Source: Ectocarpus siliculosus
Lineage: Eukaryota; Sar; Phaeophyceae; Ectocarpales; Ectocarpaceae
Length of the DNA stretch: 64,000 nucleotides
Direction: 5' to 3'
Assembly: GCA_000310025.1 (NCBI GenBank)
Contig: FN648136.1
Location: 5,513-69,512, forward strand
Below the pieces are notes generated by a model that saw only the letters and a list, made by a program, of their open reading frames with translations, did not search any database and was not told where the DNA came from. Position 1 is the first letter of the stretch; each line of letters begins with the position of its first letter. Positions 36,311-46,878 of the stretch are shown here, piece after piece. Both the position numbers and the translations under genes were made by a program.

Positions 36311-38910
36311 GGTCCAAACTACAGGTACCACCAATCAATCGGAAAAGAGAGTATTTTTTTACCACGTAGCGTGGGGTCCCCTGCCATGGTATCCCATGTT
36401 TGGTTGAGGTGGCCTTTGAGAGAAGTGTGGCTCGTACCGTCAGTAACGGGCCGTCGTCGTGTCTGTGGTCTTCTGCGTACACGCAAGTGTAGGGGGTTGC
36501 GTGGTCATGGGCAGGACGCAACTTGTTTTTTCCTCGAGTCGGGGATGAGGGGATGGCTCCTCCCACCGCTCTTTACCCAACTACATGCGATCACTGTTGG
36601 CATGTACTGTGGCATGTTTTTGACAACGCGGCCAGGTGCAGGGACGGGTTTTCTTTGCTCGGTTCGCTCGCTCGCTGGTCTGGTGTTGACCCTCGAGAAG
36701 ATTGCATCAGCAGTGCCATCAATTTGCACCTTGTCAAATTCGATTTGCACCTCGTCAAATTCATCACTTTCCGCGAAGCAGTTCTCCTTGCTTCTTTTCG
36801 TCCTTCAATTGCCCCCGCTTCTTCGCTCTTGACATGCATGCTCTGTTATTGTACTTCACTTCTCCAGGCGAGAAGTTAGTTCATGGCAAGTTGGTGACAT
36901 CGCCAGAGGCTAATGATCTCGCAGGTCATGATGTGTGGTGCCGGAAAGCTGACAAATGGGACTTTGGAGAGGGAGGGTGTCCAGATCTACGATCTGCAGG
37001 ATGGGCACATAAGATTCGGCGTTCGCATGCAACGCGACGGGGCTTCGGGCCCAGCCTACCCTGTTGGCTTAACTGCTTGTACAACCGCTGGTCGGCTTAG
37101 AGGGGGAACATTTGTGGAGTCTTTATTTGTCAAATTTATAAGTATACGGTGCCGGGACCCACTCCTGTTTTTGAGTCTAAAAGTTTAATGTTTTACTTCG
37201 CACCTTTATTTCGAGTTAAACCTGTGACAACCTAAACTTTTCTCCTGACAGCAGAAAGAGGGAGCATTGTACTGGATAGACTTCAGGAAATTTTCTGCAG
37301 TGTGATGAAAAACGATATGAGCATTGTGAACGGTCGAGATGGATGGGAGGGAAAGCAGGGGGGGTTCGGGTATGTAGGTCCTGGGTTGTCTGCGGGCTTT
37401 TGAGTTAGTTTAGTGTTCCACCTTCGTCTCGAGTAGTGGTATGATCGTGTTATCTACCTGGACAGAGCGGGCGCGGCACTGCTGCTGTTGCGACTGTCTA
37501 CGGGTTGGGTTAGCTGGTCCGCTGGGTGTTGTTTGCGTTTGTGTTTTGGTATGTATGGTACTTTGTTTTGAGGAGGGCCGATTTTGATGTGAAATAGTTT
37601 CGTTGGAGCGAATAATATACTGATTATTTAAGGCGCAGGTTTTTTAGAAGCCAAGTCAAGCCATTAATCTAGATGGTTTCAATTCGGCTTCTACAAAAGG
37701 GTTTACCTATCGTGTCGTGGTGTTCTGTATGTCATCCGGCATGCACTAACTCTAGAGCCGTGTCATTTACTCTCGGCTTCTCTTATACTCGATGTACGTA
37801 ACCTGATTCTATGTACATATCGCACGATACAAGTTCATTCTACGATCCTCCCCCTGTCGTTTCTTTAACGTTCTTCTGCCGCCACGCAAATAAATTGTAG
37901 CTCCGCACGGCACGCCATTTTTAAGTCAACGGTATTATTCTATGCTACGAAAATAAGAACCAGACGATTGGCAGGCAGTCGAACCTGCGTAGAAGACCCT
38001 CCTCCAATATATGTCCAGGTCATTCCGCGCGCTTTCTTAGTGTTCAATAGAGATGGATTTGTAGCGTTACGAACTCTGCAAATAATTTGGAAACCGAATA
38101 GTTGTTTGACTATTTAGTCCAATAATAGTCGTTCCTGCTGCACTCGCCATCTCGCCATCAAGAGCCCCGCTCGCCTGAAGAAGAATGAAGTTTGCAAAGT
38201 GCGGGCCATCCAAGGCAACTAGTGGTACACAGGAGCTACGCTGCTAGCAGACCTGCAGTTCAGGGTTTTGGGTCTGTGACGGCGGTTTGGACGAGAACAG
38301 AACCCAGGGCTGATTGCGGATAGACTAACGTTTTTTGTGTACTGCTGCTTTGGTTGTTCTAAGTTAGACAAAAATTAGCTGCAGCCTCCCAACGCAGCCC
38401 AACCGCAGATCTGAGCGTGGCAGCACTCACATCGCTATCCCACGATGTCCTACGCGGCTGCAGCACCTTGAAGGTGAAGAAGACCGTTGTTCCTGAGCAC
38501 CCACCCCGTAGTTACTGCCGTCGTGGCATGCGGCAAGCAGTTGTTCCGCATTGTGCGGAAAAGATTGCGGATTTACAAAGACTTCTTCTGCTGTTGCCGA
38601 CAGAGGACAGAAGACCCAACGGTTGCTCTAGGTCTGCGACAAACCATTGGGTTTTTCCATCTTTTCTCGAACATCGCACCTCATCTTCCACCTCCTCGAA
38701 GTCCGGCTGGACGACTGGACTGCCTGCTGTTTGATGATTTGTTTGTCAAGATCCAACTGTAGTGGTACGTGGGGCGCTTCCATTCAGCGGCACCCCCGCG
38801 CATGTTTGACAAACAATCATTGTGTTGCACCGCACTGCTCTGCTCGGTTGTGCAAGGTGCAAGGTGTCATCCTCTGTGCAGCCTGTGGCTTCCCTACCCA
38901 CCCTGTCACC
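36311..38910. other. Intergenic region, no supported gene
   Basis: The left part (36311-37100) has scattered short frames and a direct repeat around 36718-36765 (TTGCACCT(T/C)GTCAAATTC). From about 37100 to 38400 the sequence is distinctly AT-richer, with no frame over 60 codons. Around 37975 a minus-strand GGTTCGACTGCC resembles a tRNA B-box without a tRNA around it. A short imperfect inverted repeat (TTTGTTTGTCAA near 38736 and TTTGACAAACAA near 38804) lies upstream of the next gene. Confidence 0.55.
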
Positions 38911-41900
38911 ATGCGCAGCCGGGACGCTACCGCCTTGACGGTCCTTTCGGTGCTGGGGGTGTGCCACTCTTTCCAAGTCTCGCCGATTTCGCCGTGCCGA
39001 CCGCGACACGCACCCTGCCCGCTGCTGAGGCCTCGTTGTGCCCAAACGGTGTGCAAGAGTGCAGGAAAGGATGAAGAAGAGGGGGACGGTGTGGATTACT
39101 CGGCGGATCCTATAACTGCGTTCCTCGGGAAGTTTCTGCCTAAGGGCGAGAAGAGCAATCCGCCACAAGCGAAAGATCTGGTGAGTGTTGGTGTCTATGC
39201 TGTATACTAGAACAAAACAGCACAAACTGCTATAGCTAGACTACGAAGTGTGCTTCTTCCGATTTTTCGTGATGCACACGTAACTTCAAACGAGGTGAAG
39301 CTGCATAGCGGCAGTACACCAGTAGACGTGCCGAGAGACATGCTAAAGGTTTCAGTTTACAGCCCCTCCCCTCAACCGCAAACCGTAACCCCTCCCAAAG
39401 TATGTAGAGGTGGGAACTTGGCGAGTTATTATGTCGTTGTTGGCGTGCATTCGGAAGGTTCTAAATATGTTGGTAGTCTCTCTGCTGTGTGTACTTGATG
39501 TTTCCTTTATATGCACCCCGGACCGATTTTGAAAGCTCGATTACGCCACGACGAAGAAGGCACATAAACGAAACGATACGTTTTCGGAGAGCTCTCGACG
39601 AGTCGGCTTCAACGCCGCCGTTTTCGGCGCTGTGACTATTTCTGCTGTTGAGAAATCGAGCTTTTGACAATCGGTGCAGGGTGTGTGTCATCTTGTGTCG
39701 TTACGGTAGTCTGGTCTTGCACCAGTGAGAGCCATTTGACTACAGTCGGTGCCGGCCCGCGGGTGAGGAACACCCATGTTTCGGTGAGGCGCAACACATA
39801 ATTCACACCCTATCGCTGCAGCGAAAATGTGAGCTGTAGTTCTTGTGTCACCACCATTGCGTGTGTTTGACAGAGAAGGTTACCTGGCACACGTTGTCTT
39901 GCTCTGATTATTTCTTTTTGGGAGTATGCCAGCCAGTATTCGGCCGTCTCCATTTAACACGAACCTTCCATTTACCCTCTGCTTGCTAGCATGTCTGCCG
40001 GTTCTACTGGACAACTATACATACAAGTACATGACCTCGCAAGCACTAAGTCATCGTTGGGAGGGCGAACGAAACATTCAATCCATTCCCCATCAATATT
40101 CAAATCCAATCGTCAGGTGCTCCCGAACTGCACTGATCCTCATCTCTGGTCACTCCTTTTGGGTTGAGTTCGGAGTCCGCGCAATGGAAGCCGAAATCAA
40201 CCCATCACACTAGTCAGCGCTGCCTAATGTTTTGATTTAGGCTTTCTCGAAGTTTAATCGTTACGCTCTTGGCGTGCTGCCGACTCGTCGCAACTCGATG
40301 AACGCCCATGATCCACATGTCACCTATATTGCTCGTCCATGGGCTTGTTCGCTATCAAGTGTTTTTTTTTTTATGGTGTTGTCTTTGACTTTAGCCATCA
40401 TCAACCAACCTCGATCCGACACTCTCGAGGTGTGCCGATGGATGTATTGGAGAGTGTCAAATCTCCTCCGTGCGCATGAGACACAGATGATCACAGGCAC
40501 GGGCGGTTCTTGCTTTGTTTGTTGGGGTTGGTTTCGGATAGCTGAATTTACCCCTTAAGACCATTTTTTTAACCAGGAAAGTGCCGAGACAAGAATCAGT
40601 CGCACAGCAGTATATATCACATCAGTATATATCACTGGCAATCTGTTCGAAAACCAATTCTGCCTCATTTGTGATCGAGCCAGACAGTACTTGTCATATG
40701 CTCCCGATCAGCCGCGAATTACCCGCGATGGTGTGGAATTCGGGCCCCTCCCACCCCCCGTACCCCACTTTTCACTCACAACTGTTGAAAGAAGGGGTAC
40801 GGGAGAATCATTCCATGTTTTCCTGCCCAATGGTTGGTTGCATGCCGGTAGAAAGGTGGTCAGCTCGGTTGAAAGCAGCATTTTGCCAACTTTCGAAGCG
40901 TTCAAAGTGCTCTTGGTGGCATGGCGGCCCTTCTGCAACACCCTCTGCAACATCGCAATGGCCGACTGCGCCATGAAAAAGGAACGAGGCACTCTCGTAC
41001 AGGGTTCTTAAGCACCCCAGATGCACAAGGTGTCACCACGGGCGCTCATGGCAGCGAAAGATGAGTCAGGAGCTCATCAAACAAACATGCCTCTGTCATG
41101 GTTTGTCGCCAGACGTGCGCAAGAGTCCTGCCAACACAATACTAGAGTATGTAAACATCGATGAAGAAGACGTTTGGCTGAATAGCGCACGACACCCATG
41201 CCGATCCCACACTCGATGAGAAAGGTCTGGTGGTAAAACCTTCTGAGATGTGCTCTAAATCTAAAGCCACTGCTTTCATCAAGAGTTAGGACTGTCGCTC
41301 GCGACATACAAATCACATGCCGACAAGGACACTTTTCGCGTTGGACTCTACGGGGGGAATTGGCCACCGTGTGTTCCGAGGAACAGCACATGATGTTGCG
41401 AGAGAGTCTCAAGCCTGTTGTAATGCTGTTTCGAAACATGTCACAGCGGAAGAGGCTTGCCACCTGACGAAAGGAATGACTGTAGAGGGCACCCCGGAAG
41501 GTTTCAACGTCAGACATTCCTTGGTCGAGTGTGGGATCGATATGGGTGCCGTGTGCTGTTGATCAAGCGTCTCTTTCATTGTTTTTTACATGCTCTTGTG
41601 CACGTCTGGGGACAAACCATGACAGAAGCATGTTTGTTTGGTAAGCGCCTGACTCGTCTTTCGCTGCCATGAGCGCCCGTGGTGACACCTTGTGGATCTG
41701 GGGTGCTTAAGAATCCTCTGCGAGTGTGCGATTGACGTTCATTTTCATGGCGTAGTCGGCGACGGCGATGCAGCAGAGGGATCAGCCACCCGGAGGACTC
41801 CGGGCGTGTCGAAAAAATGGCAATTTGTTGCTTTCACAGTGACATCGCCTGCGACTGGGTCATTCTTGGATCTGTTCTGGCTGCAGCATTCGCAGTCTAC

Positions 41901-43770
41901 AAAGCAAGAAAATACCATATGGTTGGTTTGGCGCAACTTGCTCTTTTCGAGGAGCTTACACGTTTAGGCTGGACACCCCGAGGTACGCAACGCTGTCCGC
42001 GGGGCGGGGGTGCGGCCCTCAATTATTTGCAAGGGACGACACGACCTGTGTTACCTATCCTGTGGGCAAAGGTTCTCGTTTGTGCTGGTTTTGGTGCATG
42101 AGTGGGCTCACACCTAGCCCGTTTTCCTCTCTGTGGCGTCTGCGTAGGGCGGCCTGCGCCGGGGGGATGCAGAGAGGTTCTCAAAAGAGCGTCCGTTGAA
42201 GCGGCGTTTGTATTCCACCGTGTGCCCTAATTCGCCCACCTTTCGTACTGCTGTACCGCAAATCTTGTTTGCTCGATTTACGGCCAAACGCGGCAGGTGT
42301 TCAACGTCGGCGAGGACGCGAAACGAAGAGGCATGGCCGCGGGGGAAATGGCGTCTGCCCTCGACGAGGCCCTGAGAAGCAACGGCTGGTTCGTTACCGG
42401 GCGAATAGACTCCTCCCTCTTCAGCGAAGGCTTCTTCTTTTCGGACCCGCAGGTGACAAGACTGACGAACGACGCGCGTCGTATTTTTTTCCTAAGGTAC
42501 AGATCGGGCCCGCAATCAAGAGAAATTCCGCGAAGACAACAGACGCTCGAATTTCCACCCAAGAATTTGACAATCGGGTTGAAAACACACACAGCTAGCT
42601 CAGCGGCGAATCCTATACTAAACTCTATACAAATTGATGAATCCTCTGCTCCACGGTGGAGACGAAATGAAAAAGAGAACCTCGTACCGAAATCGATGGT
42701 TGCGGGCCAGTTCTACACAGCCACTCTGCAGCATTCGATTTGGAATGATTGTGCGCCCACGCTCTTCTTGGACAAACTCTTTTCATGGGTGCCATCACCG
42801 GAGCAGTAACATCGAGGCTGACAACTGCTGTAGAACCAAACTGCTTGCTCGGCATGCCCGTGTATCAGGTGTCCCTCACCGGGGTCGACAAATACGCCGA
42901 AGGCGTGGCGAAGCTGTTTAACCAGGAAGAGTCCAGGTGCGGCGTAGTTAGTCAGGGTTTTGTCCCGGTGGTGACGAGCGTTCGCGTCGTTGCAAACGCC
43001 TCCGTGTGTTTACTGCCGAAAGAAGGGATTCAGTGTGCCTCGGGGTATTCGTAGTCGGTGCGAGAACCACACCCACTCTTGTCCGCTCGTGTATGTAGCC
43101 GTTTGTTTTTGTATGACAAAATCGTATCCAGTTCTGCCCAAGGGGGGGGTCCATGGGCGGTGAGTTGATATGGAGTGTGATCGCACCCACCAGTATTGCC
43201 GAGTCCTCGTGGAATATGCAGCAGGAGGTATCTCCCAAGGGGGAAAAAACTCATCCATGCCGTAGCAGTGGTCTTGGTCATATCGCGATCCGTACGTACG
43301 CAGGTGTGACGTCATTTCCACGGAGGTGGACGGGGAGGACATTGTGGTGAACTGGCGTCTCTCCGGGCGGATAAACCTGCCGTTCAACCCTCCCATCAAG
43401 CCTTACATTGTGACCACTACCTTCGAGAGAGACTCAGGTCGGTGCCCTTGCCTGTCGTAGAGATGGTGGGGCTCCCGAACGTTTTAGTCGGCAGCAGAGT
43501 GTGTGTGTGAGAGAGAGAGAGAGAGACGGAGGAAAGCGTGCCTCGGCTCCGTTGCTCATCTCCCCATCATGAGTGTTTTGGTTGCAGGGAATTTACCCCC
43601 CCTTCGTCCCGCCCCTCCGCCCGCCACCGCGTCCTACTTCAGACGGGCTGCTGAGCACCCAACGGGACGAGTTTTCCATCGCCGGCTGGGACATCTTGCT
43701 GCATGCCGTCTTTCCCGGTCACCCTTTCGGGGCGGACCCTGCCCCTCCCGTGCCCCCGGTCGCCTCGTGA
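38911..43770 (+). CDS. Plastid-targeted protein with NTF2/SnoaL-like (DUF2358-type) domain
   Basis: Exons: 38911-39180, 42297-42452, 42869-42936, 43304-43437, 43588-43770 (TGA), about 269 residues. Residues 1-21 (MRSRDATALTVLSVLGVCHSF) form a short signal-peptide-like leader ending in S-F, then a basic, Pro-rich stretch, as in heterokont plastid presequences. The body reads SALDEALRSNGWFVTGRIDSSLF, FFFSDPQVSLTGVDKYAEGV, VVNWRLSGRINLPFNPP and DEFSIAGWDIL. This is the order of conserved blocks I associate with small NTF2-fold plastid proteins such as DUF2358. The function of that family is not established. The junction 43437/43588 is one base out of frame for the conserved reading: seven C at 43596-43602 would need to be six. 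The first intron is 3.1 kb and holds a MITE-like copy and a large foldback. Confidence 0.72.
39510..39688. mobile_element. MITE-like element, copy C (intron of plastid NTF2-like gene)
   Basis: The left end TGCACCCCGGACCGATTTTG and right end (reverse complement ACACCCTGCACCGATTGTCA) are inverted repeats extending into AAGCTCGATT. The interior CGATACGTTTTCGGAGAGCTC and CGTTTTCGGCGCTGTG aligns with copies A and B. It is non-coding. Confidence 0.75.
40870..41836. repeat. Large imperfect inverted repeat (foldback), arms about 480 bp
   Basis: The left arm (about 40870-41345) and the reverse complement of the right arm (about 41360-41836) match in order: GAAAGCAGCATTTTGCC, GCGCCATGAAAA, CTTAAGCACCCCAGAT, GGTGTCACCACGGGCGCTCA, CAAACATGC, CATGGTTTGTC, CCGATCCCACACTCGA. 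Divergence is moderate with small indels. There is almost no spacer. It lies entirely within intron 39181-42296, so the pre-mRNA could fold into a long hairpin. No transposase is encoded. Confidence 0.85.
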
Positions 43771-45039
43771 CGATATAGATACTGCTTTTGCCGCAGTGGA
43801 ACATTTGTGTTTCTATACGGCACCTGTTGGCACGACAGAGGCGTGGGCGCCAATAGATGATGCGGAGCTCTGCTCTGACTTTGCAGCAGTTTTGACGTTT
43901 GGTTGGTTGGGGAATGCCAGGTGCTGTCGTTGGGCAGATTTTCACTGCGTTGTGTAGCATGGGCATCAGTTCTTGAAGGTCAACGGCAACCACAAACAAG
44001 TACTTACTTAGTTTGCACAAGGAGACAGACGCAATCATGCGCGCTCAAGCTTCCTATCGAAGTAAATCGACGCATCAGGTATTCTTCCTTGGGGTTCATT
44101 CAGCAGGACATCGAAACGCCACATAGCACATCAGTGTTGGTAATGTGGTGATGATCCTGCGTTATATCGCTGCTGCGTCAACTGTGCTGGCAAAAAGATA
44201 GGCCCAGGGAATTGGTTTGTGTTACACGCGCACAATTATGGCCGTTGTGTTTCTGTAATCAGCATCGACTGCGCTGTCCGAATGGCAATTGATGAAGACG
44301 TCAATCGAAATTCGTGGGATATTGGGCGCATACGCGCTCTGTGCATGTCGTCATCCCACATTAATACTGGACGGCGCCGTTTCCATGTGTTGTCGGTGTG
44401 ATTTCTCCCCAGCCCGAGGTCACGCAACAAGTAGTCTAGTACTTCCTCGTTTGGTAAAGAGGTCCGACAGGGAACCAGAGACCCACGAAGTAAGTGCGAA
44501 CCATGAGATAATTAGTTCACCCGAGAAGAGTGTTTTTCCTCGCCCGGAGAGGAGGTAACTTCTGCATGACTGACCCCTGCTGGTGCGTCAAACCACAACA
44601 ACACCGAAGTGTGTAGACTTGGCGCCCAGAATAAACGGGACGAAAACACGCGCAAACACGCCTCATGTACCGCAGGTCCATGGCATTTTTTTCTGGTTGC
44701 GTACTGCTGTTCTGGAGTGTTTGGGGACGGGATGGCGTTCTGTGCAAGCGAGACAGGTAGGTGTAAGGCAAGCCGGAAGCATCCGTGCCTGGTGCGTTTG
44801 TTGCCTCCTGTCAAGTGTATGTATATGGTCATCATTATTTTACACACCCACCGAAAGGGGGGGCGTGAGTTGTCGCCTGTGTCTGTGACGTAGCCTAATC
44901 GGCCCGGTAGTTTTCCCGTTCGTATGCTCTCTGGTGCCTTCAGCCACACACACGTAGATTGATTCAGGGATGTGCTTCTTCAATATTTTCCCTCTCTGCG
45001 CCCGCACGGCGGCTAGTAACAACCAACCCTCCTTTCCAG
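43771..45039. other. Intergenic region, no supported gene
   Basis: No exon-like segment is visible. A stretch at about 44262-44306 (GCATCGACTGCGCT, then GACGTCAATC) looks like a diverged copy of the intronic element at 2338 and 58220. The rest is unremarkable mixed-composition sequence. Confidence 0.55.
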
Positions 45040-45283
45040 GCGCGGTGTACGCTTTGCATGCAGGCATGCATGCCACGCTTTGTTGGCGCTTGCCCCGCCG
45101 TTGGATCTGCGGCACCTCGGAACATACCTCGGATACTACGCAAAGTGGGCGTCATTGGTCAGCGGTATGATCAACATGCCTTACGTCAACGTGCCCGCCT
45201 ATGGAAGATGACAATATAGAGCTCTATATTGTCATCTTCCATAGGTGCCCGCCAAAGAGGCCGGGTGGGTGCGCACGTCGATT
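45040..45283 (+). pseudogene. Exon relic, possibly cytochrome P450, broken by a palindromic insertion
   Basis: After a good acceptor (CCTTTCCAG, 45031-45039) one frame reads LLALAPPLDLRHLGTYLGYY, then AKWASLVSGMINMPYVNVPA, and resumes after a 54-bp insertion as KEAGWVRTSIM. The pattern of a hydrophobic helix, GMIxxP(Y/F)xNxP, then a basic segment recalls the F-G region of cytochrome P450s, but the piece is too short to be sure. The insertion (45200-45253) adds an in-frame TGA four codons in. I find no partner exons nearby, so this is either a dead fragment or an orphaned exon. Confidence 0.4.
45191..45253. mobile_element. Perfect 48-bp palindrome flanked by 9-bp direct repeat
   Basis: Bases 45198-45245 form a perfect palindrome centred on GAGCTC, with 24-bp arms (TATGGAAGATGACAATATAG on each side) and no loop. 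GTGCCCGCC occurs at 45191-45199 and again at 45245-45253. Removing one copy and the 45 bases between restores an uninterrupted reading frame. This looks like a minimal insertion with a 9-bp target-site duplication. An AT-rich imperfect hairpin follows at about 45284-45315. Confidence 0.85.
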
Positions 45284-45299
45284 ATGTGTATGTAGTATA

Positions 45300-46841
45300 T
45301 ATTATACACATACATGCCACAAATGAACTAATGAAATGACCGAAACACGACGCAGCAATTCATTCGGTGGCGAGAGCGAGAAGGAAAGGAGGAGCGCATT
45401 GATATCCACGAAAGAGGACACAGCAGGTGTACCCTGTGTGTATGCGTAAGTTGGTTTTGCTGAACTCGTTGCACCCCGAGGAGAGAAGAAATAGATCCGA
45501 CCGTTCTTTTTGTAGATAGAATAGATGGTGGAGCCGTCTTTCGGTGCTGACGGCGGCTCATCATCATCAATCATCTCAGTTGGAAGTTGGAAGAGGATGA
45601 GACGATACACTCGCGAGAGAGCACGTTTTCGCTGCTCTCCACTACAACACTACTACTGTACTTTATACAGCAGCATGTTTCATTGCATTTAAATCCGACT
45701 CTATCTACTCTGCAGTTGAATACATGAATATGTCTCAAAAAGTCAACGAGTCTAATATAAACCACTATATTTTCGCACGTGAAAAAAACACAGCCCGAGT
45801 GGGCTTCGAGTCCCATGGCAGCGATGACCTGTGATCTCCTTCAACTGACGCAGGCGGTCAAGCCCCTCGCTCGCCCAACTGGTTCGTTCAAGAACAGCCA
45901 AGCCGCACAGCGTTCGTGACAGCTTCTTCTGAAGCGTTGCTCACCCTCCCCCTCACCCCCCCTATCCCCCCGAATATCCAAATCGGCGTTATTCGAAAAA
46001 ATAAAACCTCAAAGGTAATAGGATTTAGGATTTAGTATGTGGTATAGTAAAACGTACATATTGTGTGTTGGGCTGTGAAAAAGAAAATTAGGTAGAGCAG
46101 TAATTTGAGGGGTACAAGGAGCAAGGTGTCTCCGTGTTCCTTAGTTTTGGAGGCTAGTAAGGGTACGAGGATTAGAAGGCGAGGGTACGCCGCTGTCACC
46201 TTCCAGTGCGTCTCCCTGCTGAGAGCGCGACGGTGCACCAAGCTTCGCCTGCGCAACACCCTCTTCGGCACCGCGGGTCTGGGAGCTTGCCACCTTGCGA
46301 GTGTGTGCGTGTGTGTGTCACACAGAGATCTCCACCTACCCTCTCCAATCAGGTCAGTTTCTCTTCCCGTTAGTTGTTGCTACGATTGGTGCACACCATG
46401 CCTGCCGGCGACACGCCAACCGCACCAAGCGAGAAGCTGTGTCCTTTTTTGCCGTCAGCCTAGGCACCTGTCGGGGCGTTTGCCCGTGCACACGGAGGTG
46501 GTTGCAGACTCGCTTTTCTGCGAAGAAATGTTCGAGCCAGGGTTGTATGCAACGAAAGTCTGCTCTTCGGCCCGCTGTGGGAAATAAATTTTTGGAGAGT
46601 TCAAGACGGGTGTCGTGACTGCGACCGTTGACAAGGGCACCCGCGTGCGGTGAAGGGGTGACCCTCCGCGCTGCCGGTGACGGGCCGGGGATCTGCGAAT
46701 CCCGCTTCGCTGCCTGCTGCCCCGTTGGCACGTGGGCTGACTGCGTACGGCGCGTGCGGGCATGTTAACTCCGTACCCAAAACACGACAGCAGCAGCAGG
46801 TTTGTTGTTGGAGAGGAAGGTCTGTGCGACTGCTTCTGCTT

Positions 46842-46878
<37 letters not shown>

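Noticed and set aside
37960-38020. tRNA gene suggested by GGTTCGACTGCC on the minus strand
   Set aside because: No pairing acceptor or anticodon stems and no A-box at the right distance.
46105-46587. 160-codon plus-strand frame
   Set aside because: It runs through a GT microsatellite and has no conserved features or splice support.
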